Assembly: GCA_903873395.1 (NCBI GenBank)
Contig: CAIQOJ010000124.1
Location: 1 to 64,000, forward strand
DNA: 64,000 nt
DNA from: an uncultured Acidimicrobiaceae bacterium
GTDB lineage: Bacteria; Actinomycetota; Acidimicrobiia; Acidimicrobiales; RAAP-2
Reading direction: 5' to 3'
Part shown: positions 42,179-52,253 of the stretch, piece by piece
How the letters are laid out: the number at the start of each line of letters is the position of its first letter
Position numbering within the stretch: the first letter of the stretch is position 1
Notes under the pieces: generated by a model
Told to the model about the DNA's origin: nothing
Databases searched by the model: none
What the model saw: the letters and a program-made list of their open reading frames with translations, nothing else
Position numbers and translations under genes: made by a program

Positions 42179-43105
42179 TCAGGAAGGGGTGCCGCCCGCA
42201 GCCTCGGCTGCGGCCTTGGCTTCGGCAGCCTTTCGGTACTCCTCGAGCTGATCGATCAGGGGCATCCGCTCTTGACCAACGGTCGAGTCCAACCGAGCGG
42301 CGATCTGCTCAGGAGTCCAGCGACCATCGGCGTAGACGGCCCGCACCTCATGGGGCTGATTCCACACAGCGATCTTCGGGCCCACTGCGGTATAGATCTG
42401 ACCAGTGACGTGCTTGGCCTGATCTGAGAGCAGGTAAACGACCAGCGGGGCCACGTCTTCGGGATCGCCCATCTCAACGAGGTCCATGGGGACGTTCTCC
42501 GACATCCGGGTCCGTGCGACCGGGGCGATGGCATTGGCAGTCACGCCGTAGCGGTGCATGCCGGCGGCCACCGAGCGCACCAGCGAGACGATGCCGCCCT
42601 TAGCCGCCGCATAGTTCGCCTGAGCCACGCTGCCCGAGAATGCTCCCGAGGTGAAGGCGACCAGGGCGCCACCGCCCTCCTGCTTCCGCATGATCCCTGC
42701 GGCTGCCCGGAAGACGGTGAAGTGGCCCTTCATGTGGGTCTCGATGACAGCGTCCCACTCGTCCTCGGACATGTTGAAGAACATGCGCTCACGCAGAATG
42801 CCGGCCACGGCCACCACGCCGTCGATCCGACCCCACCGCTCGACGCCAGCGCCGATGATGGCTTCGCCGCCTTCCATGGTGGTCACGCTCTGCGCCACGG
42901 CGATGGCCTCGCCACCAGCAGCCACGATCTCGGCGACGACGGCTTCGGCCACCTCGCTCTTGGGGTCCTCGCCGGCCATCGACACCCCGATGTCGGCCAC
43001 GACGACCTTGGCACCCTCAGCCGCTGCAGCCAGGGCGACAGCCCGTCCGATGCCGCCGCCGCCGCCAGTGATGGCCACGACCTTGCCGTCCAGGAATCCG
43101 CTCAT
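42179..43105 (-). CDS. Short-chain dehydrogenase, 3-hydroxyacyl-CoA dehydrogenase-like
   Basis: A 308-residue SDR with TGGGGGIGRA (about 13-22), VVVADIG (Asp for NAD binding) and the active-site pair in YAAAKGG. The C-terminus is longer than in classical SDRs and carries a helical, Ala-rich tail. In Acidimicrobiia and mycobacteria such proteins are often linked with beta-oxidation of large substrates, and the divergent neighbour is an acyl-CoA synthetase with a KstR-type site between the two. AGAGGAG lies ten bases before the ATG. A beta-hydroxyacyl-CoA dehydrogenase role is inferred from context. Confidence 0.85.
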   Translation of the reverse strand: MSGFLDGKVVAITGGGGGIGRAVALAAAAEGAKVVVADIGVSMAGEDPKSEVAEAVVAEIVAAGGEAIAVAQSVTTMEGGEAIIGAGVERWGRIDGVVAVAGILRERMFFNMSEDEWDAVIETHMKGHFTVFRAAAGIMRKQEGGGALVAFTSGAFSGSVAQANYAAAKGGIVSLVRSVAAGMHRYGVTANAIAPVARTRMSENVPMDLVEMGDPEDVAPLVVYLLSDQAKHVTGQIYTAVGPKIAVWNQPHEVRAVYADGRWTPEQIAARLDSTVGQERMPLIDQLEEYRKAAEAKAAAEAAGGTPS

Positions 43106-43225
43106 CTACAGGTCACTCCTCTTGGGTGTCATCTCGTGTGATCTCGTCGTCTGCGTGCCACGTGGTGCACTTGTCAACGCCCGACGTGGCCTTGGACTGG
43201 CCTGCCGTTTCTGTTGACCATCGAC

Positions 43226-43239
43226 TGGAACCTGTTCTA
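43226..43239. promoter_or_regulatory. KstR-type operator between the SDR and acyl-CoA synthetase genes
   Basis: TGGAACCTGTTCTA matches TnnAACnnGTTnnA, the motif reported for the TetR-family regulator KstR of mycobacterial cholesterol catabolism. It is centred between the divergent genes starting at 43105 and 43386. No regulator gene is in the window. Confidence 0.55.
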
Positions 43240-43385
43240 GCGTCCCACACTGACACGCGCCACCTGAGGTCGTGGATTACGAACGTCGCATGCCGGCGAA
43301 TCCCGACGGATCGAGCGCCTGACCTGGGGTACTGCGCATCGCAGCGCTTCTCTTTTCGACACTGGCTCTACGACGACTACGGGGG

Positions 43386-44942
43386 ATGAACATGGGCGAT
43401 CTCGGCTTCTGGGCGCTGGCACACGAGGATCCCGAGCATTTGGCGCTCGTGGCTCCCGACGGCACCGAATATTCGGCGGGCGAACTTCTCGGACGGGCCA
43501 ATCAGGTCGTCCACGGCCTACGCGGGCTCAACCTCAAGCCAGGTGACCGAGTGGCCACGCTGCTGCCCAACGGTGTGGAGATGTTCGAGGTCTACCTTGC
43601 TGCGCTCCAGGCCGGTTGGTATCTGGTGCCCATCAACCACCACCTTGTCGGACCCGAAGTGGCTTACATCCTCAAGGACTGCGAAGCCAAAGCATTCATC
43701 GCCCATGAGCGCTTCGTCGACATCGCGCTTGATGCTGCCGAAGAGGCCGAGTTGGCGTCGTCGATCTGCTTCGGCGTTGGCGACATCGTGGGGTTCAGCT
43801 CCTACGCCCGCATGCGGGACACGCAGCCGACCACCGATCCCGAGAACCGGACCATCGGTGACGTGATGAACTACACGTCGGGAACTACCGGCAACCCCAA
43901 GGGTGTCTATCGGGCCCTCAGCGGCCTCTCGCCGGAAGAGGCGGCCCTCAGCCAATCAGGCATTCTCTTCCTCTTCGGGATCCAGCCCCAGGACGACAAC
44001 GTCCACATCGTTGGCTCGCCGCTCTATCACACGGCCGTCATGCGCTTCTCTGGTGCTTCCATCCATCTCGGGCACACCATCGTGGTTATGGACAAGTGGC
44101 TGCCCGAGGAGATGCTGCAGCTCATCGAGAAGTACCGGGTGACCACTTCGCACATGGTGCCCACCCAGTTCCACCGCCTCCTGGCCCTTCCCGAAGACGT
44201 CCGGTCCCCCTACGACGTGTCGTCGCTCCGCCACATGATCCATGCCGCCGCCCCGTGCCCGGTCGACGTGAAGCACCAGATGATCGCCTGGTGGGGGGAT
44301 GCCATCGATGAGTACTACGCCGCATCTGAAGGTGGCGGCACCCTGGTCAGCGCCCAGGAGTGGCTGACCAAGCCCGGCACGGTCGGCAAGGCGTGGCCGA
44401 TCTCCGAGATCGCCATCTTCGACGATGACGACAACCGGGTTGACGAGCCTGGGGTGATCGGCACCGTGTACATGTCGATGCAGACCGGTGACTTCGAGTA
44501 CCACAAGGACGAGAAGAAGACCAAGAGCAACCGGATCGGCAAGTTCTTCACGGTGGGCGACGTCGGGTTCATCGACGAGGACGGCTTCCTCTTCTTGCGG
44601 GACCGCAAGATCGACATGATCATTTCGGGTGGGGCGAACATCTACCCGGCAGAGATTGAGAACGTCTTGCTCGGCCACCCCAAGGTGGGCGATGCCGCAG
44701 TCTTCGGCATCCCCCACGACGACTGGGGCGAAGAGGTCAAGGCCGTCATCGAGCCGGCCGACGGCGTCGAGGCATCTGATGAGTTGGCCACCGAGATCCT
44801 TGAGTTCTGTGCGACGCGGCTGGCCAAGTTCAAGACCCCCAAGTCGATCGACTTCACCACCGACATGCCACGGGATCCCAATGGCAAGCTCTACAAGCGC
44901 AAGTTGCGTGACCCCTATTGGGAAGGTCGCGAAAAGATCTGA
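43386..44942 (+). CDS. Acyl-CoA synthetase (AMP-forming, FadD-like)
   Basis: Activates a carboxylic acid to its CoA thioester with ATP. The 518-residue protein has the AMP-binding motif YTSGTTGNPKGVY (about 162-174), EYYAASEGGG (motif II region), the GDVGFIDEDGFLFLRDRKIDMIISGG hinge region and the C-terminal lysine in NGKLYKRKLRD. It resembles mycobacterial FadD proteins acting on bulky acids. ATG at 43386 follows GGGGG directly; the in-frame ATG at 43392 has better spacing. The KstR-type operator upstream and the downstream oxidation genes point to catabolism of a steroid- or terpenoid-like acid. Confidence 0.9.
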   Translation: MNMGDLGFWALAHEDPEHLALVAPDGTEYSAGELLGRANQVVHGLRGLNLKPGDRVATLLPNGVEMFEVYLAALQAGWYLVPINHHLVGPEVAYILKDCEAKAFIAHERFVDIALDAAEEAELASSICFGVGDIVGFSSYARMRDTQPTTDPENRTIGDVMNYTSGTTGNPKGVYRALSGLSPEEAALSQSGILFLFGIQPQDDNVHIVGSPLYHTAVMRFSGASIHLGHTIVVMDKWLPEEMLQLIEKYRVTTSHMVPTQFHRLLALPEDVRSPYDVSSLRHMIHAAAPCPVDVKHQMIAWWGDAIDEYYAASEGGGTLVSAQEWLTKPGTVGKAWPISEIAIFDDDDNRVDEPGVIGTVYMSMQTGDFEYHKDEKKTKSNRIGKFFTVGDVGFIDEDGFLFLRDRKIDMIISGGANIYPAEIENVLLGHPKVGDAAVFGIPHDDWGEEVKAVIEPADGVEASDELATEILEFCATRLAKFKTPKSIDFTTDMPRDPNGKLYKRKLRDPYWEGREKI

Positions 44943-44948
44943 GGAATG

Positions 44949-44965
44949 GCCGCCACATTCGCGGC
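44949..44965. terminator. Hairpin between convergent genes
   Basis: GCCGC, loop CACATTC, GCGGC. It sits in the 27-bp gap between the acyl-CoA synthetase and GNAT gene ends. Confidence 0.4.
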
Positions 44966-44969
44966 TGCC

Positions 44970-45653
44970 TCAGATGCGTTGCACTCCAGAGGAACTGATC
45001 GCGCTGGCATCGCCTGTTTGCAGGTCGAGGCCAGAGCCATCACTGCGGCGTAGATCGATGGCGAACCGGTGGTCGATGACCGTGGCCGTGGCGAACTGCT
45101 GGATGCGGACCTCCTCGAGCCTCGTCCACCCCTGACGAACGTAGAACCGCCGAGCTCGCTCGTTCGTCGAAAGCATCCACACCCGGGCCTCAGTGCACCC
45201 CGCGGCACCCAGATGGACGAGTGCGGTGTCGTGCAGTCGCTGGCCCACACCCGTCCCCCACGTCTCCGGCGTCAGGTAGAGGGTGACCAGTTCACCGCAG
45301 TCGGGAGCATCGGGCGGACCAAGCGCGACGTGCACGAACCCCACCACGACCCCGTCTCGGACCGCCAGCGTGACTCGGTCGCCCCGGGGCGCATCCAGGA
45401 GTCGGCGCCACCATCGACCCCTCCCCTCAACCGACAGCCCGTCCAACAGCGCATCAGGCAGGAGGTGCCGATAGGCCACGCGCCACGAAGCCACATGGAC
45501 CTCGGCGATAGCCACGGCGTCGTCCGGCATGGCGTCGCGAAACTCCATATCCCCAAGACCGTCACCCGCGCCGCCACCCGCGCCGCCACCCACGCCGCAG
45601 TTGTCGCCGGCGCTCGCCTCCGAGCTTGCGTCTGAGGTCGTCAGGGCCGTCAA
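44970..45653 (-). CDS. GNAT-family N-acetyltransferase
   Basis: A 227-residue protein. The first 35 residues are low-complexity Gly/Ala/Ser and may not be translated; an ATG at 45548 (MEFRDAMPDDAVAIAEVHV) begins the GNAT fold. Motif A is TLYLTPETWGTGVGQRLHDTAL, in which the acetyl-CoA-binding Q/RxxGxG appears as GTGVG, and motif B is TNERARRFYVRQGW. The acceptor is unknown. The upstream start overlaps the hotdog gene by four bases, favouring coupling with it. It closes a four-gene minus-strand unit. Confidence 0.85.
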   Translation of the reverse strand: MTALTTSDASSEASAGDNCGVGGGAGGGAGDGLGDMEFRDAMPDDAVAIAEVHVASWRVAYRHLLPDALLDGLSVEGRGRWWRRLLDAPRGDRVTLAVRDGVVVGFVHVALGPPDAPDCGELVTLYLTPETWGTGVGQRLHDTALVHLGAAGCTEARVWMLSTNERARRFYVRQGWTRLEEVRIQQFATATVIDHRFAIDLRRSDGSGLDLQTGDASAISSSGVQRI

Positions 45654-46438
45654 CCCTGAGCGGAAGGAGTGCCGTCCTGGGCTGGTTGGACATCGGAAGC
45701 AGCCCCGACTCGTACGGCTTCAGCTCGGATGGCCGCAAGTACGTTCGGATCGGCGTTCTCGGCGTTACCCTCAGCGATGGCCAGGAACTGCGAGGGGACG
45801 ACCTCGATGAAGAGGCCTTCGGCTTCCGCGGTCAACACCTCACCGTTGTACATCCCGGCCCACGAGTGGATCTTGCGGCCCTCACGGTGCTGAAAACGAG
45901 CCTCGATGCGCAGGGTGGTGCGCAGCGGCGTGGGCTTGCGATAGCGCACGGTCAGTGATCCGGTCATGCCCGGGTTGCCTGCGGCGATGTTGGCTGCCCC
46001 GAGCACCTCGTCGAACGTCTCCGCAATCACGCCGCCGTGTACGCAGGTCGGCGGGCCCTCGTAGGCCCAGTCGAACCATGCCTCGGCCCGGACCTCGCGG
46101 CGACCCGGCTCTTCTCCATCGACGGTCCACACCCGCACGGGCGGAGCCAGCGGGTTGAGGGCCCCCATGATGGGGCTGGTCGGAAAGAACTCTTCAGCAT
46201 CGTCATCGGTACTGGGTCCCTGGCGCGCCAACTTGCCCCCGGACCGGGCAGTCAGTGCTGCTGTCGCCCGCTCGATGACATCAGCTGCCTCGGCTAGCGC
46301 ATCGTCGTCGACCTCGGTAGCTGACACCAAGGTGATCAATGGCCGAATGGCCGCAGCCAGACGGCGACGTGGGTCGTCGCTGTGACCAGTCGGCGCCGTG
46401 GCGCCGGTTGGGCCCTGATCCCTAGGAGCGTCGGTCAC
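45650..46438 (-). CDS. Hotdog-fold thioesterase, PaaI/THEM4-like
   Basis: A 262-residue acyl-CoA thioesterase-like protein. A variable N-terminal 95 residues precede the hotdog domain, which has [23 protein letters not shown] (about 135-157) with the HGG and acidic residue of the PaaI-type active site, and [19 protein letters not shown]. It would release CoA from intermediates during beta-oxidation. The start overlaps the enoyl-CoA hydratase stop by four bases and its stop overlaps the GNAT start, so the unit is tightly packed. Confidence 0.85.
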   Translation of the reverse strand: MTDAPRDQGPTGATAPTGHSDDPRRRLAAAIRPLITLVSATEVDDDALAEAADVIERATAALTARSGGKLARQGPSTDDDAEEFFPTSPIMGALNPLAPPVRVWTVDGEEPGRREVRAEAWFDWAYEGPPTCVHGGVIAETFDEVLGAANIAAGNPGMTGSLTVRYRKPTPLRTTLRIEARFQHREGRKIHSWAGMYNGEVLTAEAEGLFIEVVPSQFLAIAEGNAENADPNVLAAIRAEAVRVGAASDVQPAQDGTPSAQG

Positions 46439-47229
46439 TTCCTCGTGTAGACCGGGGGTCGCTTTTCGGCGAAGGCCTTCATGCCCTCAGCGGCATCCTC
46501 GCTGGCGAAGATGGGCCAACCGAACTCCAGGTCCTTGGCCAGAGCCTCGGCTTCGGACATGCCGTCGGTGGCTTGCAGTGAGGCCTTGATGGCTTCGACG
46601 GCGAGGGGGGCATTGGCCCCGATGACCTCGGCGATCTCCATGGCCTTGTCCAGCGCCGTCCCGTCGGGCACCACGTAGCCGATCAAGCCGACCTCTTTGG
46701 CTTCGATGGCCGGCATGGCCCGGGCTGTCAACAGCAGGTCCATGGCCACCGTGTAGGGAATCTGGCGGACCAGGCGCACGACTGAACCGCCCAGCGGATA
46801 GAGGCCGCGCTTGGCCTCGAAGAGTCCGAAGGTGGCACTCTGACCTGCCACCCGAATGTCTGTTCCCTGAAGGATCTCGGTGCCGCCAGCCACGGCGTAG
46901 CCCTCCACTGCTGCGATCAGCGGCTTCTTCAGCTGGTGGTGGCGGAGCAGTGCCTTCCAGTGGAGGTCAGGATCGTCAGCCATACGGGCGGCGACCTCTT
47001 CGTTTCCGGGACCCGACATCGACTTGAGGTCCATCCCTGAGCAGAAGGTTCCGTTGGCTCCGGTCAAGATGGCGCAGCGGATGTCGTCGTTGCTGTCGAT
47101 CTCCATCCAGGCATCGAGCATGCCGACCAGCATGGGACCGGACAGCGAGTTCTTGGCCTCGGGACGGTTCATGGTGACGATGGCTGTGGTGCCTACCACC
47201 TCGAAATTGAGGTGCTCGGTCTCGATCAT
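46435..47229 (-). CDS. Enoyl-CoA hydratase/isomerase family protein
   Basis: A 264-residue crotonase with [14 protein letters not shown] (about 19-32), oxyanion-hole strings [12 protein letters not shown] and [20 protein letters not shown], and [19 protein letters not shown]. The two catalytic glutamates of hydratases are not clear (GTEILQGTD and [10 protein letters not shown]), so it could act as an isomerase or hydrolase of the superfamily. The ATG follows GAGGAG and lies 57 bp after the thiolase stop. It is the second gene of the thiolase unit. Confidence 0.87.
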   Translation of the reverse strand: MIETEHLNFEVVGTTAIVTMNRPEAKNSLSGPMLVGMLDAWMEIDSNDDIRCAILTGANGTFCSGMDLKSMSGPGNEEVAARMADDPDLHWKALLRHHQLKKPLIAAVEGYAVAGGTEILQGTDIRVAGQSATFGLFEAKRGLYPLGGSVVRLVRQIPYTVAMDLLLTARAMPAIEAKEVGLIGYVVPDGTALDKAMEIAEVIGANAPLAVEAIKASLQATDGMSEAEALAKDLEFGWPIFASEDAAEGMKAFAEKRPPVYTRK

Positions 47230-47286
47230 GGTGCTCCTCGGGTAGGTCTGGCCGACGCTGCGGCCCAGTAGGTCAGATGCAGGACG

Positions 47287-48549
<1,263 letters not shown>

Positions 48550-48750
48550 GTGGGCACCACCCGTGGCCAGGCGACGACGACATCGGCCATCGCTGGACCT
48601 GACGGCTCCGCAGCGATGACAACCCGGTCAACCTCCAGGATGCTGCGGTACTCTGCCACTGCATGGTTGACCGTGCCGCCCGTGGGGAGGACGGTAGGTC
48701 GTCAGGCAGGCCGGCTCACATCAGACCCCGGCCACCAGGGGGAGGCGACG

Positions 48751-49959
48751 ATGTCCATGTCCATCAGATCAACGTTGAGGACGCCACGATCACCAGCACG
48801 GGCGGCCAGGACAGGTCGACACGTCGTCGTCGGCGCCCTCATTGCCATGGCTGGGCTAGGTGCAGGATGTGCATCCTCGACAACGAGTGCTTCATCGAGT
48901 CAGAGCACCACACCGACCCCTGCCTACCAGAAGGCTGGTCCGAACCCGGTAGGTGTCACCACGCTCGACCTAGGCCCCGCAGGCGCACCCTACGGCGAAC
49001 GGCTCAGCACCGTCTTTTATCCGGCTGACCCCCACGCCCTGAGCGGACATGCTCACTTCAGCTACACCGAAGGATCCACCCTGCCCGCCGCTCTCCAGGG
49101 GATCCTGCCCGCCAAGTACAACACCACGACCACCACTGATGCCTGGGACGGCCCACCGGCTTCGCGTTCGGGGCCCTATCCGGTGGTCCTCTTCAGCCAC
49201 GGCTTCGGGGGCCAGCGTCTCTACTACTCCAAGCTCCTGACCGGCATCGCCTCTTGGGGCTACGTGGTGATCAGCGCCGACTTCCTCGAGCGCGGTCTGG
49301 CCTCTCAGGCACTGCGCACCGGCTCCACTGCCGATCCGGCCCGGGACTCCACGATCATGTCGGCCTCGCTGGATGCCGTCGAACGGGCCTCCACGGATCC
49401 AGCGTCAGTCCTGCACGCCACCGTCGACCCCAAGAAGGTGGCGGCGGTGGGTCATTCGGCTGGAGGCCAAACAGCTTTTGATGCCCTGGACAGTCCCAAG
49501 GTGTCCACCGCTGTCGGCTGGGCTCCGGTCGGGCCCGCCGGTACGCCATCGGCCAAGCCGGTGATGCTCATCGTCGCCCAAGGTGACAGCGCCGTACCTC
49601 CCAGCCGGGTCACGTCGAGCTACCAGGACTTCCCGGGACCCAAGGTCCTCGTCATCATCTCCGGCGAAGGGCACAACACCTACACCGACATCTGCGAGGG
49701 CATCCGTTCGGGTGGTGGGCTCATTTCCTACGCCGTGGCCAACAATTTCACCACTCCCAGCCTCGCCAAGTTGGGCATCAACGGCTGTGAACGCTCGAAC
49801 CTGGCACCGGACCGCTTCTGGCCCATCGTGCAGTACTACACGGTGCTCCAACTCCAGAACCAACTGCGCGGGAACCCTTCGGCTTCCGTCACAGCCCCGC
49901 CCGCAGGTCGCTTCCCCGGCTTCACGGTTACCGTCACCCAGGCGAACGCCAGCACGTGA
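48751..49959 (+). CDS. Secreted alpha/beta hydrolase (PAF-acetylhydrolase/cutinase-like)
   Basis: A 402-residue exported esterase. The N-terminus is basic, with a hydrophobic core (about 27-40) and a cysteine in GLGAGCASS. It may be a lipoprotein although the lipobox is atypical. The hydrolase domain has PVVLFSHGFGGQRLYYS, nucleophile elbow GHSAGGQTAF and a late His in SGEGHNTYTD. It resembles secreted dienelactone-like or PAF-acetylhydrolase proteins acting on lipids or polyesters. The ATG at 48751 follows GGGGGAGG; the frame is open another 90 codons upstream, without signal-like sequence. It overlaps the next gene by GTGA. Confidence 0.8.
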   Translation: MSMSIRSTLRTPRSPARAARTGRHVVVGALIAMAGLGAGCASSTTSASSSQSTTPTPAYQKAGPNPVGVTTLDLGPAGAPYGERLSTVFYPADPHALSGHAHFSYTEGSTLPAALQGILPAKYNTTTTTDAWDGPPASRSGPYPVVLFSHGFGGQRLYYSKLLTGIASWGYVVISADFLERGLASQALRTGSTADPARDSTIMSASLDAVERASTDPASVLHATVDPKKVAAVGHSAGGQTAFDALDSPKVSTAVGWAPVGPAGTPSAKPVMLIVAQGDSAVPPSRVTSSYQDFPGPKVLVIISGEGHNTYTDICEGIRSGGGLISYAVANNFTTPSLAKLGINGCERSNLAPDRFWPIVQYYTVLQLQNQLRGNPSASVTAPPAGRFPGFTVTVTQANAST

Positions 49960-51191
49960 GACAACGGTCCGACACCGGCTCGACTGCGAAGCGCACGCGA
50001 GGGCTCGGAGGAGCCAGCAGCGGAGTCGATCTGACCGTCCTTGCCGTGCCCAGCTACTTCGCAGCCATCGGGGCCGAGGCCCTCTGGCAACGGCGGCGAC
50101 GTGCGGCGGGCGGAGGTCCGACGGCGGGCGAGTACGAGTGGCGCGACACGCTGGCCAGCTTGACGATGGGCAATCTCAGCTTGCTCGCTCCCCTGATCGT
50201 CCCACGACTCGTGCGACCCCTCGCCCCTGGCCGGGGCAGATTCGGTAAGGCCCTCGTCGGCGTAGCCCTCACGGCTGCTGTGGTGACCACCGCTGCGGAC
50301 ATCGTGCGACGTCGCACCTCGGTTGGCCCCACCGCCGTTCCCGGAGCGGCCAGAGCCGGCACCACCCACGTCACTGAGTCCGACTGGGTGGGGCCCGAAG
50401 GCACACGACCCGCTGCTCGCCGAGCGCGGACGGTGGCCGCCGTTGGCGGCGTAGTGGCCATCGCCGCGGGCGGCTTGGCGATCACCACCACATGGGCTCG
50501 CCTCACCAGCGCACAGCGCCTCTGGGCCAGTCGGCGATTGCCATCACTTGGGTCCGGCCCCTTGCCCTTGGCCCTGGCTGTCGTGGGTTGGGACCTCATC
50601 TACTACTGGAACCACCGGTTCATGCATGAAAGTCGGTACATGTGGGCCCTCCACGAGGTCCATCACTCTTCGGAGCGCTACAACCTGTCGACGGCACTCC
50701 GTCAACCGGTGGCCGAGGCGCTGGGCACCACGCTCCCCTACGGGGTGCTCTGCTTGGCCGGCATGTCGCCGGAGCTGGTCGCCACCGCTCGAGGCATCAA
50801 TCTGATCTACCAATTCTGGATCCACACCGAGGCCATCGATCGGATCGGTGGTGCAGAGGAGATGCTCAACTCCCCGTCGCACCACCGCGTCCACCACGGC
50901 TCCAACCGTCAGTATCTCGACCGGAACCATGGTGGCATCTTCATCATCTGGGACCGACTGTTCGGGACATTCGCCCGTGAAGAGGAGCCTGTCGTCTATG
51001 GCCTGACCTCCAACATCGACACGTTCAATCCCGCAGGAATCGCCTCCCATGAGTATGTGCGGATGGCACGGGACGTGGCGGGGGCCGACGGATGGGCGGA
51101 GCGCATCTCCCATGTTGTCCGGGCCCCAGGCTGGTCCGAGCAACACCGTCGTTCGCCTCGAGACGCCGTTGCCGTTCTTTCGGCCTCCTGA
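49956..51191 (+). CDS. Sterol desaturase / fatty acid hydroxylase family membrane protein
   Basis: A 411-residue di-iron oxygenase-like membrane protein. The histidine clusters are HRFMH (about 215), HEVHH (about 228) and HHRVHH (about 312), the family pattern HxxxH, HxxHH, HxxHH. Hydrophobic helices lie around 25-45, 70-95 and 150-180. Such enzymes hydroxylate or desaturate lipids, sterols or hopanoids. The first 140 residues include a Gly/Arg/Ala-rich region that is not family-typical. The GTG overlaps the stop of the secreted hydrolase gene, so the pair may handle a related lipid; this is inference. Confidence 0.87.
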   Translation: MRQRSDTGSTAKRTRGLGGASSGVDLTVLAVPSYFAAIGAEALWQRRRRAAGGGPTAGEYEWRDTLASLTMGNLSLLAPLIVPRLVRPLAPGRGRFGKALVGVALTAAVVTTAADIVRRRTSVGPTAVPGAARAGTTHVTESDWVGPEGTRPAARRARTVAAVGGVVAIAAGGLAITTTWARLTSAQRLWASRRLPSLGSGPLPLALAVVGWDLIYYWNHRFMHESRYMWALHEVHHSSERYNLSTALRQPVAEALGTTLPYGVLCLAGMSPELVATARGINLIYQFWIHTEAIDRIGGAEEMLNSPSHHRVHHGSNRQYLDRNHGGIFIIWDRLFGTFAREEEPVVYGLTSNIDTFNPAGIASHEYVRMARDVAGADGWAERISHVVRAPGWSEQHRRSPRDAVAVLSAS

Positions 51192-51275
51192 AGCGTCCGA
51201 CGACCTGAACTACCTGGCGTCCGGGGGGGGCGGGCGGAAGCCGCTCTAGCGTCTGGTCGCTTCCTCGGCAATGCA

Positions 51276-51323
51276 AAGGACACTCCGATTGAAGGACACT
51301 CCGATAGAAGGACACTCCCATTG
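51276..51323 (+). repeat. 16-bp tandem repeat, 3 copies, next to a translation start
   Basis: AAGGACACTCCGATTG (51276-51291), AAGGACACTCCGATAG (51292-51307) and AAGGACACTCCCATTG (51308-51323). Each copy starts with a Shine-Dalgarno-like AAGGA. The last ends 11 bp before the ATG at 51335. Confidence 0.85.
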
Positions 51324-51334
51324 ATGGAACAGCC

Positions 51335-52234
51335 ATGATCGGAGTCCTCATCCCAGCCGGGCCGGATGATCCTGTCGCCGACACGGTGGAGAGTTGCTTC
51401 ACCTACCTCGATGGACCCCTTTCCATCGTGGTGGTCAACGATGGTGGCGCCAAGGTGGCCGACGAGCTGCGCCCCTTTGGGGATCGCATCACCGTCGTCG
51501 ACGCTCCAGGGACCCAGCCATCAGGGCGACAGGGGAAGTTGTGGTCGAACCTGGCGCTCGGGTTCGCCTGGCTGGCCGACACTGTCGACTGCGACGTCGT
51601 GGTGCGTCTCGATACAGATGCCCTGATCATTGGGTATGGGCTGGTCGAAAAGGCGCGAGCGCGCTTCGCCTCCGAACCCGATGGCGGTCTGCTCGGTGCC
51701 AACAGGTATGGCCCTGATGGTGGAACTCGGGTCTGGTCAGGAGTCGCTCGCACCATCATGCGCGAGACGGGACCCTTTGGACTGCGGGATCCCGGTCTGA
51801 GAAGACAACTGCGATCGCTGGAGCGATCGGCCAAGGCGAACGGCTACCGAAGGGGCGAACATGCGCTCGGCGCCATATCGCTGATGTCGGGACCAGCCCT
51901 TCGGGCTCTTCGCCACACGAACACGTTCGATCTGACGTTCCCGACGAGTCGCCTGGGTGACGACCACCTCCTCGGCCTGGCCACCTACGCCGCCGGATTC
52001 CGGATCGGCGAGTTCTCCCGGCCCGGCGATCCCCTGGCGGTTGTCTGGCGAGGCCTCGCCGAATCACCCGATGCACTCGTCGCCCGTGGCGTTGCTGGCA
52101 TCCACTCGGTGCGGTCCGCACCCGGCTGGGATCACGCAGCAATCCGTGCCTACTTCGCCGAGCGGCGCCAACAGCACAACTCGAACCACGGTCGTGAGGG
52201 CCAGCCTGATCTCGAGCCCCGTCCCGATCTCTAG
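51335..52234 (+). CDS. Glycosyltransferase family 2-like protein
   Basis: A 299-residue protein with a GT-A-type start: GVLIPAGPDDPVADTVESCF, IVVVNDGG (the NDGG replaces the usual DDGS) and VVVRLDTDALIIG, whose LDTDA matches the DxD metal-binding site. A further acidic RLGDDHLLGLATYAAGF is compatible with the catalytic base region. The sugar donor is unknown. The first ATG is weakly supported by GATGGAAC; three AAGGA repeats lie just upstream. It is convergent with the REC-EAL gene. Confidence 0.75.
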   Translation: MIGVLIPAGPDDPVADTVESCFTYLDGPLSIVVVNDGGAKVADELRPFGDRITVVDAPGTQPSGRQGKLWSNLALGFAWLADTVDCDVVVRLDTDALIIGYGLVEKARARFASEPDGGLLGANRYGPDGGTRVWSGVARTIMRETGPFGLRDPGLRRQLRSLERSAKANGYRRGEHALGAISLMSGPALRALRHTNTFDLTFPTSRLGDDHLLGLATYAAGFRIGEFSRPGDPLAVVWRGLAESPDALVARGVAGIHSVRSAPGWDHAAIRAYFAERRQQHNSNHGREGQPDLEPRPDL

Positions 52235-52253
52235 CCTCGATGAGAGCCGAGAC

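Noticed and set aside
34556-43338. Shared 16-mer CCTGGGGTACTGCGCA at 34556 and 43323
   Set aside because: An exact 16-mer match is expected about once by chance in 64 kb of GC-rich DNA considering both strands; the two positions relative to genes differ.
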